Shown piece by piece: positions 7,155-16,127 of a DNA stretch of 64,000 bases (position 1 is its first letter; each line of letters opens with the position of its first letter). The notes under the pieces are model-generated. The model did not search any database. It saw only the letters and a list, made by a program, of their open reading frames with translations, and was not told the origin of the DNA. A program made the position numbers and the translations under genes. The stretch covers positions 1-64,000 of the forward strand of contig JADMJJ010000024.1 of NCBI GenBank assembly GCA_018780645.1, in the 5' to 3' direction. Source of the DNA: Burkholderiaceae bacterium. GTDB taxonomy: Bacteria > Pseudomonadota > Gammaproteobacteria > Burkholderiales > Burkholderiaceae_C.

Positions 7155-8654
7155 GTGAAACTCATCCTCCTGCCCTTGAGCGCACTGCTGCTTTGCGCCT
7201 GCGCACCGCTGGCCACCCAGCAAGGCCTGGCCGGCTTCGATGCCGGCGGCTATTCCGTAGTCGTCTGCGATGCCTCTTACGTCGGCAAGCCAGCCGCCTG
7301 CATGGTCTCGGGTAGCGGGGACCGCCAGCTGCTGCGCGGCAATCTGATCAGCAACGGCCGCATGTACGTCGGCGGCAGCCTGCTGGTCGGCGCCGATGGC
7401 CGCATCGAGGCAGCAGGTTGCCCTGTGCCCGTCAACACCGTCAATGCCCCGCAGGCCGCCAGGACGGTGACCATAGACTGCCCCGGCGCGGTGATCTCGG
7501 CCGGCTTCGTCAATCTCCACGAGCACATCGACTACAGCTACCAGCAGCCCGCCCAACCGCCGACCTTGAAGTGGATACACCGCAACCAGTGGCGTCCGCT
7601 GCCGGCGGCCGAGCGCGGCTTCGAGGGCGATGCGCCCAAGGACGAGGCGGTGCGCGCCGAGGTCAGCGAGCGGGCGATGCTGCGCCATGCGCTGAGCGGC
7701 AGCACGGCGGTGTCGGGGGCCAAGGACTACCGCGCCTATCTGCGCAACCTGAAACTGGCCGATGTAGGCTCGGTGATGGCGGCCCCCGCCGGCAAGCCGG
7801 TGCTGGACAGCACCTTCCCCCTGAACGACGCCGGCACCATGCAATGGCCGACCGCCCCCTGCACCGCCGCCCAGGTGGCCGGAGTGCGCGTGAGCCGGGA
7901 CAACCCCTTCGTGCCCCATGTCGGCGAGGGCACCAACGAGGGCGCGCAATACGAAGTGGACTGCGTGCTCGACGCCATCCGCGGCAAGACCACGCCGAAT
8001 GCCTTCATCCACGGCGTGGCCATCAGCGAGTCGCAGATTCCGCGTCTGCAGGCGCAGGACGTGGGCGTGGTGCTGTCACCGCGCTCCAATTTCCAGCTCT
8101 ATGCCGCCGCGCCGCCGGTGACGCAGCTGAAGGCCGCCGGCGTGACCCTGTCACTGGGCACCGACTGGTCGCCGTCGGGGTCTCTGACGATGCTGGACGA
8201 GGCCCGCTGCCTCGCCCGCTACAACCACGACAAGCTCGGCGGCCAGCTCAGCGCCGCCGACCTGCACCGCATGCTGACCGAGAACGGTGCCAAGGCCGTG
8301 GGCCTGCAGGGCCAGATCGGCCGCCTGGCTGTCGGCGAACTGGCCGATGCGGTGATCATCGACACGGAGGGTCGGCGCTCGCTATCGGAACTGTTGGACA
8401 AGACCGCGCTGAAGCAGACGGTGGCGGTGTTCGTCGGCGGCAAAGCCGCCAGCTTCCCCAGCGCATGGGCTGGCAAACTGCCCCAGCTGGACAACTGCGC
8501 CGCCGATCCGCGCGACCTTTGCGGCCAGCAGCGCACCGTCTGTGGCGCCAATGCCCAGCGGCCGCTGAGCCAGTTGCTGAAGCAGGCGATCTACACCATT
8601 GACGACGCGAAAATCTGCACGCCGCAGCCGACCAATGACTGCGTGGTGAAGTAG
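7155..8654 (+). CDS. Metal-dependent amidohydrolase, predicted lipoprotein
   Basis: Read from the GTG at 7155, this is a 499-residue protein with a lipoprotein signal: a short basic start, a leucine-rich core and an LLCAC lipobox around residues 12-16. An upstream in-frame start would remove this signal by adding an unrelated extension. The body is an amidohydrolase barrel with the expected ligands: HEH in GFVNLHEHID, a His in FVPHVGEG, a His in AFIHGVAIS and the Asp of LGTDWSPSG. This resembles the TRZ/ATZ and imidazolonepropionase-like group acting on cyclic amides or amidines. The C-terminal extension carries several cysteines, consistent with a periplasmic or outer-membrane-anchored location. 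It starts 32 bases after the hydratase gene and may be the last gene of that operon. It converges on the MscS gene with two bases between the stops. Confidence 0.85.
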   Translation: MKLILLPLSALLLCACAPLATQQGLAGFDAGGYSVVVCDASYVGKPAACMVSGSGDRQLLRGNLISNGRMYVGGSLLVGADGRIEAAGCPVPVNTVNAPQAARTVTIDCPGAVISAGFVNLHEHIDYSYQQPAQPPTLKWIHRNQWRPLPAAERGFEGDAPKDEAVRAEVSERAMLRHALSGSTAVSGAKDYRAYLRNLKLADVGSVMAAPAGKPVLDSTFPLNDAGTMQWPTAPCTAAQVAGVRVSRDNPFVPHVGEGTNEGAQYEVDCVLDAIRGKTTPNAFIHGVAISESQIPRLQAQDVGVVLSPRSNFQLYAAAPPVTQLKAAGVTLSLGTDWSPSGSLTMLDEARCLARYNHDKLGGQLSAADLHRMLTENGAKAVGLQGQIGRLAVGELADAVIIDTEGRRSLSELLDKTALKQTVAVFVGGKAASFPSAWAGKLPQLDNCAADPRDLCGQQRTVCGANAQRPLSQLLKQAIYTIDDAKICTPQPTNDCVVK

Positions 8655-8656
8655 CC

Positions 8657-10012
8657 CTACTCGCCGCGGCTCGCTGCGACGGCCACGTCGCCGGCAGTGG
8701 CCACGCCGATGTGGCGCATCACCCGCTGCGGGAATGGGATCTCCACGCCCTGCTCGTTCAGGCAAGCAAGAATGGCCAGGTTGACGTCCGAGCGCACATT
8801 GCCCTGGCCGCCCTCGGGGTCGGCGATCCAGAAGGCCACGTTGAGGTCGAGGCCGTCCGCGCCAAAGCCCTTCAGCTGAACCGCGGGGCCAGGGTCAGGA
8901 AGCACGCGCGGCACGGCCTTGACCGCCTCCACCAGGCGCGGCATCAGGCTGTTCAGGTCGGTGCCGTAGGCCACCTGCACGCCGGTAGAAACAGAGACCT
9001 GGGAGTCGGCCAGCGAGGCGTTCTCGATGCGCTGGGTGATCAGCATCTCGTTGGGCACGATGGACTCGCGGCCGTTGAGCGCCCGAATCACCGTGTAGCG
9101 GGTCTTGATATCGGTGATACGACCCTCGAAACCATCCACCACCACCATGTCGCCGATGCGCAGGGACCGCTCGGCCAGGATCACGAAGCCGCTCACATAG
9201 TTGGAGGCGAGCTTCTGCAGGCCAAAACCGATGCCCACACCCACCGCGCCGCCCAGCACGCCCAGGGCGGTCAGGTCGATGCCCGCGGCCGACAGCGCGA
9301 ACAGCAGGCCCACGAACAGCAGCAGCGCGCGGGTGGCATTGGCCGCCATCTTGCGGATCGAGATATTGGTGGTGGCACCGGTCAGCAGCCGCGACTCGAT
9401 CGCCGCAGAAACCCACAGGGCCACGATCAGCACCACCACCGCCGACAGCGCCCCCTCGATCAGATTGCGCAGCGAGACCTGGTTGGCACCCAGCTTCCAG
9501 GTGATGTCGTCCATCTCCTCCAGGATGATGGGCAAGAGGCCGGTGATCCACAGCACCACACCCACCCAGGCCAGCCAGGACACCGTGCGCTCGATCAGCC
9601 GCACCCAGCGCGAGTCGGGGAAGGCGGCTCGCATCACCCGCGCCGTCAGCCGTATCGCCGCCAGTGACACCAGCACCGGCAGCACCAGCTTGAACACGGC
9701 CAGCGGCACCCCCATGACGGGCAGCAGCTTGCGCGCGCCCAGGGCCAGCAGCAGGGCCAGCAGCGGAAACAGCACGCCGTCGATGACATTGCGGCCGAAC
9801 AGGACCGAGGGCGCATGGTGGTGCGGCTGGCCGGGCACGGTGGCCTGCTCCAACGTGTTGCGCAGCGTGCGCACGATCAACCAGGCCAGCAGCAGGCAGG
9901 CCAGCAAAAGCGCCGCCTCGGTCAGCGCGCTGGGCTTGAGCAGATCATCGGCCAGCCGGCTCAACTCCCCAGGGGTCAGGGGTTGACTCATCAACAACTT
10001 GTCTTTTGCCAT
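8657..10012 (-). CDS. MscS-family mechanosensitive ion channel
   Basis: A 451-residue inner-membrane channel. Several hydrophobic helices occupy the first 250 residues, giving more transmembrane segments than the three of E. coli MscS. The pore-lining TM3 is recognisable as LGVLGGAVGVGIGFGLQKLA with its Gly/Ala packing, followed by the ERSLRIGDMV beta-domain entry and the cytoplasmic vestibule. The family opens under membrane tension to release solutes on hypo-osmotic shock. An alternative start seven codons downstream (MSQPLTPG) is possible. The gene follows the histone-deacetylase-like gene on the same strand, with 19 bases between them, so co-transcription is likely without an obvious functional link. 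Confidence 0.93.
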   Translation of the reverse strand: MAKDKLLMSQPLTPGELSRLADDLLKPSALTEAALLLACLLLAWLIVRTLRNTLEQATVPGQPHHHAPSVLFGRNVIDGVLFPLLALLLALGARKLLPVMGVPLAVFKLVLPVLVSLAAIRLTARVMRAAFPDSRWVRLIERTVSWLAWVGVVLWITGLLPIILEEMDDITWKLGANQVSLRNLIEGALSAVVVLIVALWVSAAIESRLLTGATTNISIRKMAANATRALLLFVGLLFALSAAGIDLTALGVLGGAVGVGIGFGLQKLASNYVSGFVILAERSLRIGDMVVVDGFEGRITDIKTRYTVIRALNGRESIVPNEMLITQRIENASLADSQVSVSTGVQVAYGTDLNSLMPRLVEAVKAVPRVLPDPGPAVQLKGFGADGLDLNVAFWIADPEGGQGNVRSDVNLAILACLNEQGVEIPFPQRVMRHIGVATAGDVAVAASRGE

Positions 10013-10031
10013 GTCGCTATTGTCGAGGAAC

Positions 10032-10973
10032 TCAGGCGGCGGTCCCGCTCAGCACCTGCAGATGCACGCCCACGCTGCGCGCCAGCGCCGGCAGACTGTA
10101 GCCGCCCTCAAGGCAGGACACGATGCGGCCCTTGGCATGGCGCCGGGCCACGTCCATGATGCGCTGGGTGATCCAGGCATAGTCGGCCTCGACCAGACCC
10201 AGCTGGCCGAGCTCGTCATCGCGGTGGGCGTCAAAACCGGCCGAGACGAAGATCATCTCGGGCCTGAAGCGCTCCAGCGCCGGCAGCCACATCGCCTCTA
10301 TCATCTCGCGCACCTCGCCGCCCTTGGTGTAGGGGGGGATAGGCACATTGACCATATTGGTGCCCATGGGCACGCCACCGCTGTAGGGATACAGCGGGTG
10401 CTGGAAGATGCTGACCATCAGCGCCCGCTCATCGCCGGCCAGGATGTCTTCGGTGCCGTTGCCATGGTGCACGTCGAAGTCCACCACCGCCACGCGCTTC
10501 AAGCCGCGCACGTCCAGCGCGTGGCGCGCCGCGATCGCCACATTGTTGAAGAAGCAAAAACCCATGGTCTCGCCGCGCGTGGCGTGATGCCCCGGCGGGC
10601 GCACGCCGCAAAAGGCGTTCTCGGCGCCGCCATCCAGCACCAGATCTGTGGCCGCCACCGCCGCACCGGCGGCGCGCAGGGCGGCCTTCCAGGTGTGCGG
10701 GCCGGCAAAGGTGTCGGGGTCCATCGCACGTGATTCGCCGCTGGTCTGCAGGGTCTCCAGCGCGTACTTCAGCTCGGCGACATAGGACACGCTGTGCGCC
10801 AGCTCCAGATCCTCCAGCCGTGCCTGCGGCGCCTCGATCCGCTCCAGGCCGATTTCGAGGCCGCTGGCCAGCAGCCAGTCCTCGATCGCGTCCAGGCGCT
10901 GCGGGCATTCGGGGTGGCCGGCACCCATGTCATGGCGGCGGCAGTCGGGATGGCTGAAATAGGCGGTGGACAT
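10032..10973 (-). CDS. Histone deacetylase family protein (bacterial acetylpolyamine/acetoin-utilisation type)
   Basis: A 313-residue zinc amidohydrolase of the arginase/deacetylase fold. The catalytic His pair is in RPPGHHATRG, the zinc ligands are in VVDFDVHHGNGTED and SAGFDAHRDDELG, and the transition-state Tyr is in CLEGGYSLPAL, so the active site is complete. Length fits the bacterial HdaH and acetylpolyamine amidohydrolase group. These enzymes remove acetyl groups from small amides such as acetylated polyamines, or possibly from protein lysines; the substrate here cannot be told. It is divergent from the moxR operon with only about 50 bases between the starts, so the promoters must overlap. 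Confidence 0.93.
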   Translation of the reverse strand: MSTAYFSHPDCRRHDMGAGHPECPQRLDAIEDWLLASGLEIGLERIEAPQARLEDLELAHSVSYVAELKYALETLQTSGESRAMDPDTFAGPHTWKAALRAAGAAVAATDLVLDGGAENAFCGVRPPGHHATRGETMGFCFFNNVAIAARHALDVRGLKRVAVVDFDVHHGNGTEDILAGDERALMVSIFQHPLYPYSGGVPMGTNMVNVPIPPYTKGGEVREMIEAMWLPALERFRPEMIFVSAGFDAHRDDELGQLGLVEADYAWITQRIMDVARRHAKGRIVSCLEGGYSLPALARSVGVHLQVLSGTAA

Positions 10974-11023
10974 GCTTGTCTCAAGCGGCTCGGGTGCCGA
11001 CTTTTTGGGTTATGGTGCGCTGC

Positions 11024-11950
11024 ATGAAGCATGCATTGCCCGAACAACTGAACCGGTTGGTGGACCAGATTAGCACGATCATCGTGGGCAAACGCCCGCA
11101 GATCGCCGACAGCCTGGCCTGCCTCCTGGCAGGTGGACACCTCTTGATCGAAGACGTTCCCGGCGTCGGGAAAACCACCCTGGCGCACGCGCTGGCAGTA
11201 TCGCTGGGCCTGAAGTTCTCCCGCGTGCAGTTCACTGCGGACATGATGCCGTCCGACCTGATCGGGGTCAGCGTCTATGAGCGCGCCGCCGAGAAGTTCG
11301 TCTTCCACCCGGGCCCGGTGTTCGCCCAGGTGCTGCTTGCCGACGAGATCAATCGCGCCGGACCGAAAACGCAGAGCGCGTTGCTGGAGGCGATGGAGGA
11401 GCAGCAGGTCAGCGTCGAGGGCGAGACGCGCCCGCTGCCCGCGCCCTTCTTCGTCATCGCCACGCAAAACCCCAGCGAGCAGCTGGGCACCTACCCGCTG
11501 CCCGAGTCGCAGCTGGACCGCTTCCTGATGTGCATCACCCTGGGCTACCCGGACCGCGCCTCCGAGCGCGCGCTGCTGGCCGGCCAGGACCGGCGCGAGG
11601 CCCTGCGCGAGCTGCCGGCGCTGATGACGCCCCAGCAGATGCTGGACGCGCAGCGCGCGGTGCGCGAGGTCCATGCATCGGACGCCCTGCTGGACTATCT
11701 GCAGAACCTGATCGCCGCCACCCGCTCGGGCCAGTGGTTCACCGAGGGCCTGAGCCCGCGTGCCGGCATCGGCGTGCTGCGCGCGGCCAAGGCGCGGGCG
11801 CTGCTCGATCAGCGCGATTACGTGGCCCCCGACGACGTGCAGGCCATCCTGCCGCAGACAGTGGCACACCGGCTGGTGCCGGTGGCCGGCAGCGGCCGCG
11901 GGCGAGTCGAACAGGTGCGCGCGCTGATCGCGGCCGTGCCCTTGCCTTGA
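11024..11950 (+). CDS. MoxR family AAA+ ATPase
   Basis: A 308-residue ATPase starting MKHALPEQLNRL. Walker A is DVPGVGKTT near residues 44-52 and Walker B is VLLADEINRAGP. The sensor region ATQNPSEQLGTYPLPESQLDRF and a C-terminal lid domain are both present. MoxR proteins act as chaperone-like factors and nearly always sit beside DUF58 and transglutaminase genes, as here. ATG 11024 is taken because family members begin close to this residue; ATG 11012 would add four residues and neither has a strong Shine-Dalgarno. It is the first gene of a moxR-DUF58-tgpA operon. Expression is probably coordinated with cell-envelope functions, given the lytic transglycosylase that follows. Confidence 0.92.
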   Translation: MKHALPEQLNRLVDQISTIIVGKRPQIADSLACLLAGGHLLIEDVPGVGKTTLAHALAVSLGLKFSRVQFTADMMPSDLIGVSVYERAAEKFVFHPGPVFAQVLLADEINRAGPKTQSALLEAMEEQQVSVEGETRPLPAPFFVIATQNPSEQLGTYPLPESQLDRFLMCITLGYPDRASERALLAGQDRREALRELPALMTPQQMLDAQRAVREVHASDALLDYLQNLIAATRSGQWFTEGLSPRAGIGVLRAAKARALLDQRDYVAPDDVQAILPQTVAHRLVPVAGSGRGRVEQVRALIAAVPLP

Positions 11951-11964
11951 CGGAACGCGCGGCG

Positions 11965-12981
11965 ATGTCTTCGCCTCTGCCCAAGTCGCTTCCCGCCTCG
12001 CTGCCCCCCTGGGCCCTGCGACGGCGCGTCAACCAGTGGTGGGAGCTGCGCCACACGCCGCGTGACACGCTCACCCTGACGCAGCGCAACGTCTACATCC
12101 TGCCCACGCCGGCGGGCCTGGCCTTTGCCGCGCTGCTGCTGCTGCTGCTGCTGGCTTCGATCAATGACCAGCTGAGCCTGGGTTATCTGCTGACCTTTCT
12201 GCTCACCGGCAGCGGTCTGGCCTCGATGCATGCCACCCACGGCACGCTGCGCGGCCTTACCCTGCACCTGCGCCCCGTCAACCCGACCTTCGCCGGCCAG
12301 CCCGCCGTGCTGGATCTGCGCCTGACCAACCCCGGCGCCCAGCGACATGGCATCGGCCTGCGCCTGGCCGGCCACGAACATGGGCATGACATCACCTGGA
12401 CCGATGCGGCGGCGCTGACGCAGACCGCGGCGCGCCTGAGCTTCGTGCCCGAGCGGCGCGGCTGGCAGCCGGTGCCGGCCTTGCGCGCGGAGACCCGCTT
12501 CCCGCTGGGTCTGTTCGGTGCCTGGACGATCTGGCGGCCCGCCGCGCAGGTGCTGGTCTATCCGAAGCCTGAAGAGAACGCGCCGCCGCTGCCGGCCTCG
12601 TCGGCCCTGCACGGCCATACCGGCAGCTCACGGGCCAGCAGCGGCGGCGAGTACGAGGGCGTGCGCGCCTACCAGCGCGGCGACCCGCTGAAGCTGGTGG
12701 TCTGGAAAAAGGCCGCCCAGGCACTGCAGACCGGCGGCGAGCTGGTCAGCCGCGACACCAGCACCACCGTCAGCCATGAGCTGTGGCTGGACTGGGGCCA
12801 CTGCGCCGGGCTGGACCCGGAGCAACGCCTGTCACGCCTGGCCGCCTGGCTGCTGCGTGCGCAGGACATGGGCCTGGACTACGGCCTGCGCCTGCCCGGC
12901 ATCGAGCTCGCGCCCGGCCAGGGCGAGTTGCACCAGCGCGAATGCCTGCGAGCGCTGGCACTATGGGGGCTCTCGGCATGA
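11965..12981 (+). CDS. DUF58 domain-containing membrane protein
   Basis: A 338-residue protein. Two adjacent hydrophobic segments occupy about residues 45-85 (GLAFAALLLLLLLASIND and the following stretch), then comes an immunoglobulin-like extracytoplasmic region, then the DUF58 core with GEYEGVRAYQRGDPLKLVVWKKAA. DUF58 proteins resemble von Willebrand factor A domains and are thought to be partners of MoxR ATPases; the biochemical role is not established. The ATG at 11965 lies 14 bases after the moxR stop. The stop overlaps the start of the transglutaminase gene by four bases, so translational coupling is expected. Confidence 0.9.
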   Translation: MSSPLPKSLPASLPPWALRRRVNQWWELRHTPRDTLTLTQRNVYILPTPAGLAFAALLLLLLLASINDQLSLGYLLTFLLTGSGLASMHATHGTLRGLTLHLRPVNPTFAGQPAVLDLRLTNPGAQRHGIGLRLAGHEHGHDITWTDAAALTQTAARLSFVPERRGWQPVPALRAETRFPLGLFGAWTIWRPAAQVLVYPKPEENAPPLPASSALHGHTGSSRASSGGEYEGVRAYQRGDPLKLVVWKKAAQALQTGGELVSRDTSTTVSHELWLDWGHCAGLDPEQRLSRLAAWLLRAQDMGLDYGLRLPGIELAPGQGELHQRECLRALALWGLSA

Positions 12982-15032
12982 GCACGGCACAGGCCTGGCT
13001 GCCAAGATGGCCCGGTTGGCGGCACTTGCCGCGCGAAACCCGCGACACGATGTTTCTTTTGGCCGTCATCGCCCTGGCCATCGCCCCCCATGCCAGCCAT
13101 CTGCCGCTGTGGTGCAGCGTCATCACCGTGGCCGTGCTGGCCTGGCGCGCACGCCTGGCGCTGCTGGGCGCGGCCCTGCCAGGGCGCTGGGTTCTCGTTG
13201 CGGTGCTGGCGGTCGTCGTCGGCCTGACCTTTGCCACCCACCGCACGCTGCTGGGCCGAGAGGCCGGCATCACCCTCCTGGTGATGCTGATGGCGCTGAA
13301 GACCCTGGAGCTGCGGGCAAGGCGCGACGCCTTTGTCGTGTTCTTCCTCGGCTTCTTCCTGGTGCTGACGCACTTCCTGTATTCGCAATCGTTGCTGACG
13401 GCGCTGCTGATGCTGGTGACGGTCTGGGCCCTGCTGACGGCCGTGGTGCTGGCGCAGATGCCGGTGGGCCACCCGCCGCTGCAGCGGGCCGCGTTCGTCG
13501 CCGCACGCACCACGCTGTATGGCGCGCCCGCCGTGGTGCTGCTGTTCCTGCTGTTTCCGCGCATCGGCCCGCTGTGGGGCGTACCTTCGGAGAATGTAGG
13601 GCGCACCGGTCTTTCAAACCAGCTGAGCCTGGGCGCCATGTCCGAGATCGCGAATGACGAGAGCATCGCAATGCGGCTGCGCTTCGCCGGGCCTGTGCCT
13701 AAGCCCGAGTCCTTGTACTTCCGCGGCCCGGTGCTGAGCCGCTTCGATGGTCGGCAATGGCTGCCGGCGGAGCGCGACCCCAGCCTGCCTTCACGGCGCC
13801 CCAGCTGGCGCACCGGGGGCCAGAAGCTGGACTACGAGATCACGCTGGAGCCGCTACGACTGCGGGTGCTGCCTCTGCTGGAGTCATCGGACCAGCCGCC
13901 CGGCAGCAGCTTCATGGTCGATGGCCTGCGCGTCACCCGCAGCGCCGACCTGCAATGGCTGGCCGACCGCACCGTCACCGAGCGCCTGCGTTTCGAAGCC
14001 AGCGCCTGGCTGGGCTATCGCGCCGGGCCTTTCCAGCCGGACCTGAGCCTGCGCCAGGACGTCCAGCTGCCGCCCGGTCTGAACCCGCGCACGCTCGCCT
14101 GGGCCAGCGCGCTGCGTAACCGCCCCGACCTCGCCCAGGCCGATGCACCCGCGCTGGCCGCCGCGGTGATGAGCCATATCAAGCGCGAGGACTTCACCTA
14201 CACCCTGGCCCCGGGCCGCTACGGCGAGGACTCGCCCCATGTGGTGGACGAATTCTGGTTCGACCGCAGGCTGGGCTTTTGCGAGCATTTCGCCGCCGCC
14301 TTCGTGGTCGTGATGCGGGCCATGGATGTGCCGGCTCGCGTCGTCACCGGCTTTCAGGGCGCAGATCCGCAGCTGCAGGACGGCTATCTGATCGTGCGCA
14401 ACAGCCATGCCCACGCCTGGGCCGAGTATTGGGCCGAGGGCCTGGGCTGGATACGCGCCGACCCGACCGCGGCGGTGGCGCCCGAGCGCATCAGCATCAG
14501 CCGCCAGCTGCAGCCGGCACCGGGTTTGATCGGGGAAGCCCTGGGCACGGTCAACCCGGAGCTGTGGCTGAGCCTGCGGCGCGGCTGGGAGAATCTGAAC
14601 AACCGCTGGAATCAGTGGGTGCTCAACTATTCCAAGGCCCAGCAGTTCGAGCTGATGCGCAAGATGGGTTGGAGCTCACCCGACTGGCAGGCGCTGACGC
14701 AGCTGATTGCCGGCGTGATCGTGATCGTCGCGCTGGCCGGCATGGCCTGGACCCAATGGGACGCGCGCCGCCGCGACCCCTGGGAGCGCCAGCGCAGCCG
14801 ACTGATCAAGGCCCTGCAGGCACTCGGTCTGGATGCCCAGCCCCATATGGGGCCGCGCAGCCTGGCGCAGCAGCTGCGCACGCTGCGTGGCGCGGCCGCC
14901 GAGCCACTCGCACAGCTGCTGGAGGCGCTGGAAAAGCAGCGCTATGCCCAGGGCGCACAACACCTGGCCCCCAAGGCCTGGTGGCGTGACTTCAAGTCAG
15001 CCGCCGCCCGGCTGGGCCCTCCCCTATCCTGA
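12978..15032 (+). CDS. tgpA: TgpA-type transglutaminase (DUF3488 plus transglutaminase-like domain)
   Basis: A 684-residue protein. The first ~200 residues form several transmembrane helices (DUF3488). A periplasmic transglutaminase-like domain follows with a complete Cys-His-Asp triad: C435 in FCEHFAAAF, H479 in NSHAHAWAEYW and D495 in RADPTAAV. A further transmembrane helix lies near residues 575-595, before a short cytoplasmic tail. In Pseudomonas aeruginosa the homologue TgpA is a periplasmic-facing enzyme important for growth. The substrate is unknown and may be a periplasmic protein or peptidoglycan-linked peptide. ATG 12978 overlaps the DUF58 stop (ATGA) and defines the start; longer readings extend into the DUF58 coding region. 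Confidence 0.92.
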   Translation: MSTAQAWLPRWPGWRHLPRETRDTMFLLAVIALAIAPHASHLPLWCSVITVAVLAWRARLALLGAALPGRWVLVAVLAVVVGLTFATHRTLLGREAGITLLVMLMALKTLELRARRDAFVVFFLGFFLVLTHFLYSQSLLTALLMLVTVWALLTAVVLAQMPVGHPPLQRAAFVAARTTLYGAPAVVLLFLLFPRIGPLWGVPSENVGRTGLSNQLSLGAMSEIANDESIAMRLRFAGPVPKPESLYFRGPVLSRFDGRQWLPAERDPSLPSRRPSWRTGGQKLDYEITLEPLRLRVLPLLESSDQPPGSSFMVDGLRVTRSADLQWLADRTVTERLRFEASAWLGYRAGPFQPDLSLRQDVQLPPGLNPRTLAWASALRNRPDLAQADAPALAAAVMSHIKREDFTYTLAPGRYGEDSPHVVDEFWFDRRLGFCEHFAAAFVVVMRAMDVPARVVTGFQGADPQLQDGYLIVRNSHAHAWAEYWAEGLGWIRADPTAAVAPERISISRQLQPAPGLIGEALGTVNPELWLSLRRGWENLNNRWNQWVLNYSKAQQFELMRKMGWSSPDWQALTQLIAGVIVIVALAGMAWTQWDARRRDPWERQRSRLIKALQALGLDAQPHMGPRSLAQQLRTLRGAAAEPLAQLLEALEKQRYAQGAQHLAPKAWWRDFKSAAARLGPPLS

Positions 15033-15041
15033 ACCCGACCC

Positions 15042-16127
15042 ATGACCAGACTGCCCCGCCTGCTGATCCCCATCACACTCTGCACCTTCGCCCTGCTCGC
15101 CCCCAGCGCCGAGGCAGCCCAGAATAAGAAGAGCAAGGCCAAAACCCATGCCAAGGCGGTCAAGGACGCCGCCCCCAAGCCCTATGGCCGACGCGAGGAC
15201 CTGATGCGCTTCGCTCAGGAACTGGCCCTGGCCCAGGGCTGGGACGCGGCCGAGCTGCAAGCGCTGCAAAGCCAATTGGCCCAGGCGCAGAAGCACCCGA
15301 CGGTGCAGCGCCTGATCATGCCGCCGCCGGCCGGCACGGCCAAGAACTGGGCCGCCTACCGGGCGATGTTCGTCGAGCCCCGGCGCGTCCAGGCCGGCCT
15401 GGGCTTCTGGCGCGAGCATGAGGCGACGCTGAATCGGGCCGCCGAGCAGTATGGCGTGCCGGTGAGCATCATCGTCGGCCTGATCGGTGTCGAGACCTTC
15501 TATGGCCAGATCATGGGCGGCTTTCGCATCATCGATGCGCTGACGACCCTGGCCTTTGACTTCCCGCCCGGCCGCAAGGACCGCACCGAGTTCTTTCGCG
15601 AGGAGCTGCGCCAGTTCCTGATACTCAGCAAGCGCGAGGGCCTGGACCCGCTGGCCGTCAAGGGCTCCTACGCCGGCGCCATGGGGCTGCCCCAGTTCAT
15701 GCCCGGCAGCTGGAACCGCCATGCGGTGGACTTTGATGGCAGTGGTCAGATCGATCTGGTGGCCAGCCCGGCCGACGCCATCGGCAGCGTAGCCCACTAC
15801 CTGGCCCAGCATGGCTGGCAGCGCGGCCTGCCCATCACCTTCGACATCCGCGTGCCGGTCGACAGCTCGGCCCGCGCCACCTTGCTGGCCCCCGACATCC
15901 TGCCGACCTTTAGCGCCCCGCAGATGGCCGAGCTGGGAGCCGTGCTCTCCGAGGCCGGCCAACAACATGCCGGTCCGCTGGCCCTGGTCGAGCTGCAGAA
16001 CGGCGAAGCGGCACCCAGCTATGTGGCCGGCACGGCCAACTTCTATGCGCTGACGCGCTACAACTGGTCCAGCTACTACGCGCTGGCGGTGATAGCGTTG
16101 GGTCAGGAGATTGCCTCACATCGGTGA
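15042..16127 (+). CDS. mltB: Lytic murein transglycosylase B
   Basis: A 361-residue periplasmic enzyme that cleaves the MurNAc-GlcNAc bond of peptidoglycan with 1,6-anhydro product formation. There is a signal peptide ending near AEAAQ (residue 26), with no obvious lipobox, so it is probably the soluble form. The catalytic glutamate is in VGLIGVETFYG, followed by the family motifs DFPPGRKDRTEFFREEL and SYAGAMGLPQFMP. DFDGSGQIDL matches the EF-hand-like calcium loop known from Slt35/MltB. It lies nine bases downstream of the transglutaminase gene, so the operon combines envelope remodelling functions. Its last 12 bases overlap the 3' end of the convergent comEC gene. Confidence 0.93.
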   Translation: MTRLPRLLIPITLCTFALLAPSAEAAQNKKSKAKTHAKAVKDAAPKPYGRREDLMRFAQELALAQGWDAAELQALQSQLAQAQKHPTVQRLIMPPPAGTAKNWAAYRAMFVEPRRVQAGLGFWREHEATLNRAAEQYGVPVSIIVGLIGVETFYGQIMGGFRIIDALTTLAFDFPPGRKDRTEFFREELRQFLILSKREGLDPLAVKGSYAGAMGLPQFMPGSWNRHAVDFDGSGQIDLVASPADAIGSVAHYLAQHGWQRGLPITFDIRVPVDSSARATLLAPDILPTFSAPQMAELGAVLSEAGQQHAGPLALVELQNGEAAPSYVAGTANFYALTRYNWSSYYALAVIALGQEIASHR

